Shown here: piece after piece, positions 23,196 through 33,834 of the stretch
Layout of the letters: each line of letters starts with the position of its first letter
Position numbering within the stretch: the first letter of the stretch is position 1
Origin: Pomphorhynchus laevis
Taxonomy: Eukaryota; Acanthocephala; Palaeacanthocephala; Echinorhynchida; Pomphorhynchidae
Assembly: GCA_012934845.2 (NCBI GenBank)
Contig: WNNJ02001154.1
Span: 1 to 64,000, forward strand
DNA: 64,000 nucleotides
Reading direction: 5' to 3'
The notes under the pieces: model-generated
Database searches by the model: none
The model's input: only the letters and a program-made list of their open reading frames with translations
Told to the model about the DNA's origin: nothing
Position numbers and translations under genes: made by a program

Positions 23196-23631
23196 AAGTA
23201 TTTATTACCAAGATAAAACGGCATGACTATTATATTACTCTAATAAAGTCACCAAAAACATAGCTGGGACGATTAGTAATTGATAATTCAAAACTAACTG
23301 GAGACAATAGAGAACACATGTATTGGTAAACGTGTAGATAATTGCGTAAAATCAGCAATGATTAGATTTTAGTGTTTAAAGTCTCGAGGGTTTGTGAAAT
23401 TTACTAGGGGATAGATAGCATTTACTCTTTAGTAAATTGGCATCCGCTCTTTTATCGTCGCTGCTCTACTTGCCTGGAATTCTTTGACAGCATCCGTCAG
23501 TTCTTCCTCGGCGATTCCACTCTTCAAACAACGTCTACGTTCTTGCGCTATGGCTCCTCCACTATAATCAAAAAATCTATTTCCTCAACATTTTAATCAG
23601 CTCATAATTCTATCATATATCTTTTTAGACA

Positions 23632-24530
23632 TTGTGGCGAGCGGATTGTTTGGTACTCGTTTGGAACGGTCCTGACGAGTACCATGACCGCTCCAAACGG
23701 TCCTGGAAAAATCAAGTTCGTGATTATGATTCAGCTCATGATTAACTAAGGATTAACTAACCAATTTAGACACGGGATTTCATAAGTGGCATTAGTCAAC
23801 TCATATTTGGGTTTGTTCTTAAATTGTCAGGCTAGAGTAGCTTTATTTGAATGGTATAAGGAAATATCTGAGAGGAAGCTGTATTTTAAAGTTGGAACAT
23901 CCGTCACTGACATATTCCGCAGGTATTCCATGAAGATCAAACATACTATGTGTTCCATTTAGAATTTTCGTGCATCCAAGAAAATTTGGGATTTGAAATT
24001 TGCAACCAAACATCATATGAATTATTGACTTTTGATCCCTGCGAAATCACATTACTTCGATATAAGCGATTTTTGAGGTTTTCCCCTATTCAAATTAGCA
24101 ATAAAACAATCTGATTTCTTTTATTTTTTAATATATTTTAAAGCACTTAATGCCTGTTCTATAAATTAAAAAGTAAATTTTAAATTCCTTAAAATGTTTA
24201 TGTACAAATATAAACCCATTTTTAATTGTGAATAAATGTTTATTGCATACTTTAATTTTCAATTAGATTGATTATTTATTAGTGGAGAGAGTGAAGTAAA
24301 ATATTTATTTAATCGAATTTTCAATAGCCTACTGCTATTATCTTCAGGAGTAAATGTTACAAAATATTTTTACAAAATATATTTTTTGTAAAATATAAAT
24401 TAGCTATCTGTTGTCATTTATTAAGAAAATCTTTATTTATTTGATGAATATTGAAAACATATGTACATCAACGGTCATGGTACTCGTCAAGACCGTTCCA
24501 AACGAATACCAAATAATCCGCTCGCCACAA
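23632..24530. mobile_element. Element of about 900 bp with 59-bp terminal inverted repeats enclosing a PLE fragment
   Basis: The left end at 23632-23690 (TTGTGGCGAGCGGATT...) and the right end at 24472-24530 are inverted copies with a few differences. Inside, 23700-24275 is a PLE GIY-YIG-flank fragment in minus orientation that matches 17665-16970, less about 95 bp. No target duplication is obvious. It could be a non-autonomous DNA transposon that captured PLE sequence, or a PLE copy whose terminal repeats are inverted. Confidence 0.55.
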
Positions 24531-24539
24531 GTCTGAGTC

Positions 24540-26960
24540 TCGCCACAAGTCCGAGACTTCAGTCTGTACGGTATACAATCACAAGTTCCACTGGGAAATG
24601 AGTTGATAATATGTATATGAGTAATTCGAACGAAGTGTAACGGATGTTAGCGTTAATTTTACGTAGAGACGTTGGGTGACGAGCAATGGTAGCAATACCG
24701 CTATGGTTAGAAGCAGTAGATGTGGATGAACTGATTCAGCTAGAGAACAACTAGAGCGACATAGATGACGAATGGCAAGATCGACAGAGTGCCATGATTC
24801 GGTAATACAGAGAATGTCGATAGATAATTGATTGAAGATATTAAGGAGCAGAGCAGCTTTATAAAGAACGGAGCGAGTGTTGAAAAGACTAAGACGAAAA
24901 GTATGTTCAGGAGCGAGATCGACTAGCAAAGAAGACCTAGAGGAGACGCTACGCTATTAGATTTTTGTACTTATGCGTACGACGTAAAAATTTCCATTGA
25001 TTCGACTGATTGATATGGATGATTCGCCGTTTATTTTACGTCGATGTTTCTCAATATGAGCTGAATTGAACTGTGCAATATCAGAAGGGCAGCGGTGAGG
25101 AAAAATACGACAAGTAGATAAAGAGGTAAGAAATTTAAACGTTGAGAAAGTATTGAGGAGGCATGTAAACTATGTCGGAAAAGGATTTTTAGAAATGGAG
25201 GACTGAGATGACTGAATTTAGTGAATTTGTTTACTCGAATAAAATATACTGGAGCGGTATTATTGAAGAGGAATGAATTCTCATCAGGATGAAATGTTGC
25301 GAGGTAAGATCTGAAAGCAGATATATCATCAGCTAGTGGGAATTGTGTAAAAACAGATCGGAAAGTTAAGTCAGATATGATAATACAGCGATCGCGCGAA
25401 TTAAAATGATTACGTTGAAGTGGTGGACGTATAGAGCTGGTAGGATTAGAGGCAGAAAAGCAGGTAGAAGTAGGAATGACAGTGGTGTTTGATGGATAAT
25501 TAAGATTGGTTGTACATGTGTGACAGGAGTAGAGTGTTGATTCAGTTGATCGGAGATGCGACGGGATATGATTTTGACGGATGGATCATAAGGTCGTAAA
25601 AGAACATACGTGATAGAGAACTGAGTCTGGACGGTATACAATCACAAGTTCCACTGGGAAAGGAGTTGATGATATGCATATCAGTAATTCGAACGAAGTG
25701 TAACGGATGTTATCGTCAATTTTACGTAGAGACGTTGGATGACGAGCAATTGTAGCAATACCGATACGGTTAGAAACAGTAAATGTGGGAGAGACAATTG
25801 GACGAACTGATTTAACTAGAGAACAACTAGAGCTACATAGATGACGAATGGCAAGATCGACAGAATGCCATGATGGTTAATGCAAAGAATATCGATTGAT
25901 AATTGATCGAAGATATCACTGAGCAGATCAGCATTATAAAGAATGGAGCGAGTGTTGAAAAGACTAAGACGGAAAGTATGTTCAGGAGCGAGATCGACTA
26001 GCAAAGAAGACCTAGAGGAGACGCTACGCTATTGGATTTTTGTACTTATGCGTACGACGTAAAAATTTCCATTGATTCGACTGATTGATATGGATGACTC
26101 GCCGTTTATTTTACGTCGATGTTTTTCAATGTGAGCTGAATTGAACTGTGCAATATCAGAAGGGCAGCGGTGATGAAAAATACGACAAGTAGATAAAGAG
26201 GTAAGAAGTTTAAATGTTGAGAGAGTATTGAGGAGGCATGTAAATTATGTCGGAAAAAGATTTTTAGAAATGGAGGACTGAGATGACTGAATTTAGTGAA
26301 TTTGTTTGCTCGAATAAAATATACTGGAGCGATATTATTGAAGAGGAATGAATGGTCATCAGGATGAATTGTTGCGAGGTAAGATATGAAAGCAGATATA
26401 TCATCAGCTAGTGGAAATTGTGTAAAAACAGATCGGAAAGTTTTAAGTTAGATATGATAATACAGCGATCGCGCGAATGAAAATGATTACGTTGAAGTGA
26501 TGGACGTATAGAGCTGGTATGATTAGAGGCAGAAAAGCAGGTAGAAGTAGGGATGACAGTAGTGTTCGATGGAGAATTAAGATTGGTTGTACATGTGTGA
26601 CAGGCGTAGAGTGTTGATTCAGTTGATCGGAGATGCGACGGGATATGATTTTGACGTACAGAGCTGGTATGATTAGAGGCAGAAAAGCAGGTAGAAGTAA
26701 AAAAAGGATTTATTTTAACGTGGTAAATGCGTGCCAGAAGTAGGAATGACAGTGGTGCTCGCTGGAGAATTAAGATTGGTTATACATTTGTGACAGGAGT
26801 AGAGTGTTGAATCGGTTGATCGGAGATGCTACTAGATATGATTTTGACGGATAGATTAAATTATTGAGAAGTGATACGGTAGGTATAGTAAGGAGTACGT
26901 GAAGAGAAGAAATAAGTATGAGAGTTATCTAGATGAAATAGAAATAGAAAATGGGAGCTA
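24540..26960 (-). mobile_element. Tandemly duplicated 5' part of LINE family C
   Basis: Two units of about 1,063 bp (starting at 24562 and 25625 with GTCTG.ACGGTATACAATC) plus part of a third (about 26655-26850). Each holds, on the minus strand, the endonuclease start (PEHTFRLSLFNTRSVLYKA, then IDILCITESWHS) preceded by the end of ORF1. FRLSLFNTRS corresponds to LGLLNTRY in the 43.5-47.5 kb copy. The LINE's RT is absent. Each unit is interrupted by several stops. Confidence 0.65.
26693..26742 (-). mobile_element. 36-bp 3'-end stub of LINE family C with 7-bp target duplication
   Basis: Bases 26700-26735 match the last bases of the family C element at 43545 (minus strand CGCATTTACCACGTTAAAATAAAT, with a few differences) and end in a T/A run. 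AGAAGTA occurs on both sides (26693-26699 and 26736-26742), and joining the flanks restores the ORF1-like sequence seen at 26555-26575. This is the footprint of an extremely 5'-truncated retrotransposition. Confidence 0.7.
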
Positions 26961-26961
26961 C

Positions 26962-27055
26962 GAGTAATCTGGAACTGACAAGAATAATCTGGAACTGACA
27001 GGAATAATGTAGAACTGACAGGAATAATCTGGAACTTACAGGAATAATCGGAAGA
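26962..27055. repeat. Second locus of the 20-bp minisatellite (about 4-5 units)
   Basis: Units of the form TAATCTGGAACTGACAGGAA start directly after GGGAGCTACGAG. That same motif at 22259-22270, in the other LINE copy, is not followed by the array. The 95 bp before it (26868-26962) match 22176-22270. Confidence 0.85.
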
Positions 27056-27774
27056 TGACATTTGCGCTGGAGCTTTGCTCGTGCTTTGCAATTGCTGTAT
27101 ATATGCGTGTTGCTTGTTTAGCAAACTCAGTTAGCTGACGATGGAAGGAACGACATAACACGTGCTGTCCTGTGAAAGCACTGCTTTAGCAAACCCTATT
27201 AGATGTAAGGTTGGTAACTGATGGAGGAGCGTGCGCTTAACGACTTATATTCAGAGGTTTACTGAGGAGTTAGTATTGTCGAAGTTGTTTAGCTACAAGG
27301 CAAGACTGATGAGACAACCCTGTGGTCATGAGTAGACTAAGGTCGAAATGCCCCACTGGGGACTAGACATCTGTGGCAGACGAATTTCGGGTTAAGGTTC
27401 CCGACGAAGGTCGTAAAAAGACACGCAGGTTTACACTTTCCTGTTCGTGTTAATTAAAAGAGTTGAAGAAAATTTAAAACTGTTCTAGCAAATTACAATA
27501 AAATAACATACAGACTTCCAAACTTCTACATTCCTTGTCACTAAAAAAATATTTACAGCTTAAACACAATAAAATTGTCTTGATTGTTAAATACTTACAC
27601 AATTCCTACCAGACAAAGAAAGTTATCGGCAGACTAAACTACAAAATTGAAAAGAATTACTTACTAAAAGAACTACTTACAAATCTTAAACACACAATCG
27701 ACTTTCCAGCAGTCATCCCGAGATACAAGGGCTCTGACTAGTGCGCATATCATATTTGTGATTTTTCTTCACAA

Positions 27775-28869
27775 ATGGTAAAAAAAGGTCAAAATAAAAA
27801 CGATACTTATAGGAATGGGCGGACTAAGGCTGATAGCAAACATGATGCATCACATATCACTGGTAGCGAAGAGGAATACGGTAGTCTGCAGGTGGCTTGT
27901 GATGTTCCCGGCTGCAGTGTTTGGACGACAGTTTCTCTGTTAACTTCGTTGCGTAACAGCTACACTATCAAGAAATATATATGTGGATTTTGCTGTGCGT
28001 CTAGGTTCATGCAAATGGGATGCGTTAGTGGACAGGCAAATATATCACATGTTGGTGTTCACGGTGATGAACACACTATGGAAGTATGTGAATTTGATGT
28101 GGATGATTCCGTTCACGAATCGCAGCATTTCAAGGAAATAACTAACTTACCCGTTGATCTTGAATCTGGTATCGCATCTTCAAATGTAACCTGTGATAGA
28201 ACGGGAAGTCCTAGAAACAACGTTCGTATATTGCGAAAAACAAAATCGGCATTGGAAGAACGGTTGATTGAAAACAGCATCACGGCAAGCTCAGTGCGTG
28301 TACATGAGAATTCACTTAAGCTCAATGAACCTACTGATAATCTTTCACAGGACGAGTTACCCAGTTCTGTGTCTTCTAAGTTCAAAAGTTCTCACAGAGT
28401 GTATAAGAAAAATCGAAGCGCTTCAAGGGACAGGTGCATTCTTTTCGCCAATCTATCTGAATCAAATTCTTCTGTGTCACAGGAGCGAGTAAACGATGAT
28501 GTTAGTGCGATAAGAGGAGTTCTGAATAAAATATTCCATGCTAACGATAAAGATATAGCTAAGGAGATTGTGGTTAGAAGTTTGTTCCGGCTGGGAAGGC
28601 GAACAAACAGTTCAAACATACCGCGATTGTTAAAGGTTGTGGTAGATTCGTCAACTCATGCAAATTATATATTTAGTCGGGCTCATCGTCTCGAAAAAAA
28701 CTCAATACGTATTTTGAGAGATCTATCTTTTGACGATCGTTCAAAACTGAAAAATGCGAGGAACGAGCTTCACAAGCGTTTACTATTAGGCGAGAAAGAT
28801 CTATGCATTAGAAATTTTCGAGTTGTTCGTCGAAAGCCATTTGTCCGTTGGAAACCATTAGAACTGTAG
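27775..28869 (+). CDS. LINE element 1 ORF1 protein
   Basis: A 364-residue protein, intact. Residues 42-73 carry C42-x4-C47, then WTT, then C70-x2-C73, a PHD/zinc-ribbon-like cysteine set recurring in ORF1 of family C (CLIHDCSVWTT...CGFC). Residues about 205-360 hold the conserved ORF1 C-terminal block: RDRCILFANL, VVRSLFRLGRR, RLLKVVVDSS, RILRDLSFDDR and CIRNFRVVRRKPFVRW. Such proteins bind LINE RNA as a chaperone in the retrotransposition particle (known of the class, inferred here). ORF2 begins about 20 bases after its stop, suggesting reinitiation on one bicistronic RNA. Confidence 0.8.
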   Translation: MVKKGQNKNDTYRNGRTKADSKHDASHITGSEEEYGSLQVACDVPGCSVWTTVSLLTSLRNSYTIKKYICGFCCASRFMQMGCVSGQANISHVGVHGDEHTMEVCEFDVDDSVHESQHFKEITNLPVDLESGIASSNVTCDRTGSPRNNVRILRKTKSALEERLIENSITASSVRVHENSLKLNEPTDNLSQDELPSSVSSKFKSSHRVYKKNRSASRDRCILFANLSESNSSVSQERVNDDVSAIRGVLNKIFHANDKDIAKEIVVRSLFRLGRRTNSSNIPRLLKVVVDSSTHANYIFSRAHRLEKNSIRILRDLSFDDRSKLKNARNELHKRLLLGEKDLCIRNFRVVRRKPFVRWKPLEL

Positions 28870-28889
28870 ATAGATCGGTGTCCTCTAGC

Positions 28890-31691
28890 ATGTGTGGATC
28901 TTTGATTACCGTACTAGCAACAGCTAGTCCATGTCGAGATGTTTCGTCTTCCATGAAAATTGCATTTACAAATGCACGTAGCGCAGTTAATAAGTTGGAT
29001 GAGATTAGGTATTGGATACGTTGTCATGATGTCAATGTCTTTGGAGTTTGTGAAAGTTGGTTTCATCCTGACATATCTGATGATATGGTTCACATACCTG
29101 AATTCGCTCTTTATAGATCTGATCGAGCCCATGGACGCGGTGGTGGAGTTGCCTTCTATGTGCATGTGAGTTTGATTGTTAGTTCAGCCGTAAAATTCAT
29201 TGATGATTCATGCTCTGCCGAGGCTCTACAGTTGAGTATTACGCAATCTGGGAGTGCTATTATTACTTTATGTATAGTATATCGTGCTCCGGGCGCAATA
29301 TCGTTCGCTCTTATTGATTTCCTTAAGAATATACCCAAGTGCCATAAATTTTTTATCTTTGGTGATTTTAACATGCATTCATACAATTCCGCCCTCTCCA
29401 GTATTGCAACTTATGATAAATATACTATGTCGTTATGTAATTTATTGTATGATGAAATGTTGCTTATTCAACATGTTCATTTTGATACTCGTTTCTCCGC
29501 AGAATCATCCTCGAAGATTGACCTGCTGTTTACTAGACTTGAATATGATATTTCTTCAATTGACAAAGAACCCCCAATTAGTTCAAGCGATCATGTGGTG
29601 ATCAAGTTTCTGATTCCTACTAATTCGACCGGATCAGACAGTGTAGAGATTGTTGAGAAGCGAGTACGGAAAGTTATCCCAGATAATGAGATAATTGAAT
29701 ATGCTAAAAGGATTTCTTTTGTAAGTAATGATGGTGATGTGGAGAGCATGTGGCAGTCTATCAAAAGTGGGGTAATTCAAGTCCTAGACGAATTTGCTCC
29801 CATGCGTGTATTTTCCAAGCGTAAGAGGTCTGATAAACCTCCGTGGTTTGATAGCGAACTAAAGCGTTGTATAAGGTTGAGAAATAAGGCGTGGAGTCTC
29901 TGTAGTAAGAGTGATGCTTTATATAGTGAGTACAAGTGAGTCTCTGTAGGACACACACCCAAGCGATTTTGGAATTATGTTTGTCGATCAAGAGTATCTA
30001 ATTCTAGTGTCCGACGCATTCATATCGGAAACGAATTAGTTGAAGACCCTATGAAAATTTCTGAGGCGTTCGCTGATGTGTTTGCACTATCGTTAAGTAG
30101 GGATGATGCTTATAAAGTCAATATTTGTAATGGTTCATCAATCTGTCAGAGTCCATATATAATTATCACGATGGAGGAAGTTGAGATAGAGCTATCAAGG
30201 TTAGCTAAATGCGTGTCAGCTGGTCCTGACGATATCCCCACTTATATCCTTAAGCTCTTGAAATGTATCCTGTCATATCCGCTTTCCAAATTATTCAACG
30301 TTTCTCTCAATACGTCGATAATTCCAAATGATTGGAAATCGGCGATTGTGGTACCACTTCCGAAAACGAAAAATGCTTGCGATGTTAGTGATTTTAGGCC
30401 CATAAGTTTAACATCTACTGTAAGTAAGGTACTTGAGAGAATTGTTCACAAAAGATTAATAAATGTATTGGGTTCAATAAACTATTTGAGCGACTCTCAA
30501 CACGGTTTTCGGCATGGCCGCTCATGTCTAACGAATACTTTATGTGCTCGTGAACAATGGGCTGACGCAATTTCATGTGGATTGGTTGTCGATGTCGTCT
30601 ATTTGGATTTCTCCAAGGCATTTGATCGCGTTCCACATGCTGAATTAATAAGTATTCTCGAATCTATTGGTGTAGATTACTATCTGACTCGTTGGATTGA
30701 GAACTTCTTGAGTGGTCGACAATTTTGTGTAAGAGTAGGTAATGCTTTTTCATCTAAACGCAGTGTTATACGTGGTGTACCTCAAGGAACGGTTCTCGGG
30801 CCATTATTATTTTGCATTTTTATCAACGAGTTGTTGAGATCGCTTAATGTACCACACTTAGCCTATGCTGACGATTTGAAGTTATGGAATGTGATCTCGA
30901 CTGAACGAGACTGTTTGTCATTGCAGCGTGACCTGGATTTAGTGTATGAATGGAGTCTTACTACAGGAGTATCATTAAACCTGGAAAAGTGTAAGAATAT
31001 GAGATTGGGTCGTGGACGCAAAGGATGTCATACCTACTTCATTGGTGTAAAAGAACTTGAGATAGTTTCGACTCATCGTGATCTTGGTATTTTGATCGAT
31101 TCATCTTTAAAGACACGACATCATTACAACATTCAATTAGGCAAAGCTAGAAAAATGATGCACACTATCAAAAATTGCTTTCTGAAAATAAATCCATCGT
31201 CGTTCAGGGTGCTGTTTAACTCGTTATTGAGACCAATACTTGAGTATTGCTCTCCATCTTGCTTCCCATGTACACGTACTGAACTGAATGCTGTCGATGG
31301 AGTTCTTCGCCGTATTACCCGTTTATGTCCAGACTGTAAGTATTTACCTTATCGTGAGAGACTTAAAGTGATTGGCATATTTGACATGAAGGTGAGGTTA
31401 ATGTTTATCGACTTGGTTGCAACGTGGAAATTATTGCACAAATTTGATGGATATCCTCGAAATATTATGGTGTGTCGTAATAATAGATCCAGGCGACATC
31501 ATTCGATGACAATTTTTAAACAGCATACTGGGAAACTATCGCCTGTCACAAGATTGTCAAGACGTGTAGTTAACGTGTGGAATAGTCTTCCTGAATACGT
31601 TGTTGCCTCCACAACGCTGACTTTATTTAAGAAGCGATTGCGAATATGTCTGGAACAGATCGATAATATGGAGAAGCTATCGTATCCCTGA
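28890..31691 (+). CDS. LINE element 1 ORF2: endonuclease and reverse transcriptase, one in-frame stop
   Basis: One frame runs from ATG 28890 (or ATG 28953, MKIAFTNARS) to 31691 and is broken only by TGA at 29937-29939. Endonuclease: NARSAVNKLDEI, CESWFHP, GRGGGVAFYV, FFIFGDFNMH, SKIDLLFTR, SSDHVVIKF. RT: SAGPDDIPTYILK, DFRPISLTS, SDSQHGFRHGRSC, YLDFSKAFDRVPH, GVPQGTVLGPLLF, LAYADDLKLW. The RT active-site aspartates are all present. At the stop the usual linker between endonuclease and RT (an RRAKxxY-type helix) is shorter than in relatives, so a small deletion probably accompanies the stop. The enzyme nicks target DNA and primes reverse transcription there (family knowledge). Inactive as it stands. 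Confidence 0.8.
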
Positions 31692-31815
31692 TTTTCTTAA
31701 CTCTATCAATTCTACATTTTGTTTAATTTTTATTTTATTTTTTCGTGAGCAGACTGAACAGCCATATAGGCTTTGTCTTGTATGTTATAATATAATAATA
31801 ATTAAAATTCTTTCG

Positions 31816-32975
31816 TACTTGATATTACGTCATTAAGTGTTAAAATACTTGTAATAATTAATTATTCTTGAACTTTAATACTTACAAGATAAATATCACA
31901 CGATTTGAAAGTTCCAACAAAGTCTAACTGATTACAAATCGAGAAAAAAAAACAAATATTAGAGGAATATATTGAAATCGAAGTAGGTTGCGATACCTTT
32001 GGATGTGACGTTTGGAGCATTGTGAAATTTAGCAGTTACATATTTATTACAGGAAAGAGAGGATTGTCGATTCCCGTGTCATTTTGTTCTGATTCGGTTG
32101 ACGTGGTCCAGTGTCTAGCTCACTCCCAATGTAACCCTTTTCCGGGGCATAATCTGGTATTTACTCTGATCTAAACTGACTCTATGACCTACCCCCGTCA
32201 AAAGAGACACTTTATTTGGGGTTTCTACATTGCAGAATATCGTAATACATTAAGCGTCGAGATAAAAAAACCTACAAATAATCAAAGTGTAAAATATTTC
32301 AGTTATGCAGAATATAGTGATGCATTGAGCCTAGCGGAAAACAATAATGATGATAATGATAGCATGACTGTGTTTTCAACAGCTCTAATCCCTTAACTCA
32401 ATCTAATCAATGTCCACACATGTTCCACATCTCCCATTCGCACACTCAGATGAATGTAAATCTGGTACAACTGCCGTTATATCTGTCCACATGGCAGCAC
32501 GAGCAGAACGTTACTTTATTAACCAAGATAATCTTTCTGAGTTCATCTGAATATCAAAATTACCTTCTCGCACAAAATCACACATTTTAGCAAAAACTGA
32601 AACCTTATGATAAGACAGGATAATCATTCTACGCTGTACTCAATCGCACGAATACCACATAAAACAACATTATCTGCAGTTAATTCAACACCTTAATCAC
32701 ATACACACTTTAACTCAGATGATATATATGAAAAAAAACAAGCATTTGGTTGCACTGATCCTCCTTTAAGCACTTACAAGAAACGATATAATCGCAGAAC
32801 ATTCGATCGAAATATCTGTTTTATAATTGCGAATTGAGTTGAATCACACATCCTTAATAGTTTAGTTAAGATCAAGCACGATGTTAACTCTATAAAGCAA
32901 GTTCTTTCAACCGTTATTTTAAAATGTTGTTGACTCAACATTTTCAGGAATTTACAAGAAAACAATCATCATCTA
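31816..32975. other. No supported gene
   Basis: Short open stretches (for example 32184-32396, 70 codons) show no family motif. The GC-balanced stretch at 32000-32600 might be the eroded 5' part of the LINE fragment that becomes readable at about 32980. Confidence 0.35.
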
Positions 32976-33830
32976 TTCTAGACATTTGCTTGTGTAGAGA
33001 TGATTCTCTGATTTCTGGCATCTCTAAGACCTCCTATAGGTCATAGTAAGCATTGTGTTATCAGTATTGTGCTTTCTGTAGACACCTCTAAATTATCTCA
33101 AGCATCTAAGTTGACAATAAAACCTTTCAAAGCGAATTTGGAAAGTATGCGACAAGCCATTCATGACATGCAATGACCCACCCACATTTGATTGGCATAG
33201 ACAATTTCTAGTAATTTTTTAAATCAACTTTGCTTCACTTGCTAAACATTCTAAACATTTGTTCAAATATATAAACACATACAAATCAACTTCATCTGAG
33301 ATTAATTGTTTATCCTTGGTAAACAGTGAGCTTACGTACGACGCCTATGCCATTACCAACATGTTCCTTGAGTAATTCACATTAGATAGCCATAATTGTT
33401 ATCTCTCATATACCGATAACGCAGTTCCCTACTTACAATTTTCTTCCATTTGATAAAGGTAAGGTACTTAATGAACTTCGACAAGTACCACGTTTGATTG
33501 CTTCAGTACCAGATAACATCCCTCCAATTTTCTTCGTGAGCTTGCTCCAGCTATTTAAGAGCCAATTAATGTAATTTTTCCCTTTCATCAAGCTGGATTC
33601 CTTTAGAATGGAAGTCTTCTATAATCCGTTCTCTATTTAAAAAAAGTCAACGCAATTTAGCTATCAATTATCGACCCATAAGTCTTGAATGTGTAGTCTG
33701 TAAAGTGACGGAGAAGTTCCTCTTCAAACGGATCATTATACATCTAGAAAGTAATCGAAATTTCCATGACTCTCAACACGGTTTTCGTTCAGGTTTTTAT
33801 CACAGACTTCTATGATGTGTTTCTACACGC
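32976..33830 (+). mobile_element. CR1-like LINE fragment (endonuclease end and RT start)
   Basis: Translation in shifting frames gives ILDICLCRDDSLISGIS (the end of the endonuclease domain), RLIASVPDNIPPIFFVS (the SxGPDNIPxFF block), then INYRPISLECVVCKVTEKF and FHDSQHGFRSG. These are the first RT motifs of CR1/L2-type LINEs. It breaks off after 33800 at the junction with a different LINE. Confidence 0.6.
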
Positions 33831-33834
33831 TGAC

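Larger units (their letters stand above)
27120..31815 (+). mobile_element. Nearly complete CR1-like LINE (element 1)
   Basis: 5' leader of about 650 bp with structured GC-balanced sequence, ORF1 at 27775-28869, ORF2 at 28890-31691, and a 3' UTR with an AGCC/GGCT hairpin at 31760-31772 that ends in a TAATAATAATTA tail near 31800. The zinc-finger ORF1, apurinic-type endonuclease, and RT with PQG and YADD motifs place it in the CR1/L2/Daphne part of the jockey superfamily; the exact clade is uncertain. The 5' boundary is approximate. It is the least damaged element in the window. Confidence 0.8.

Noticed and set aside
22608-23224. Long ORFs of 84-108 codons on both strands
   Set aside because: They are produced by the 15-bp and 20-bp minisatellites and have no non-repeat coding content.
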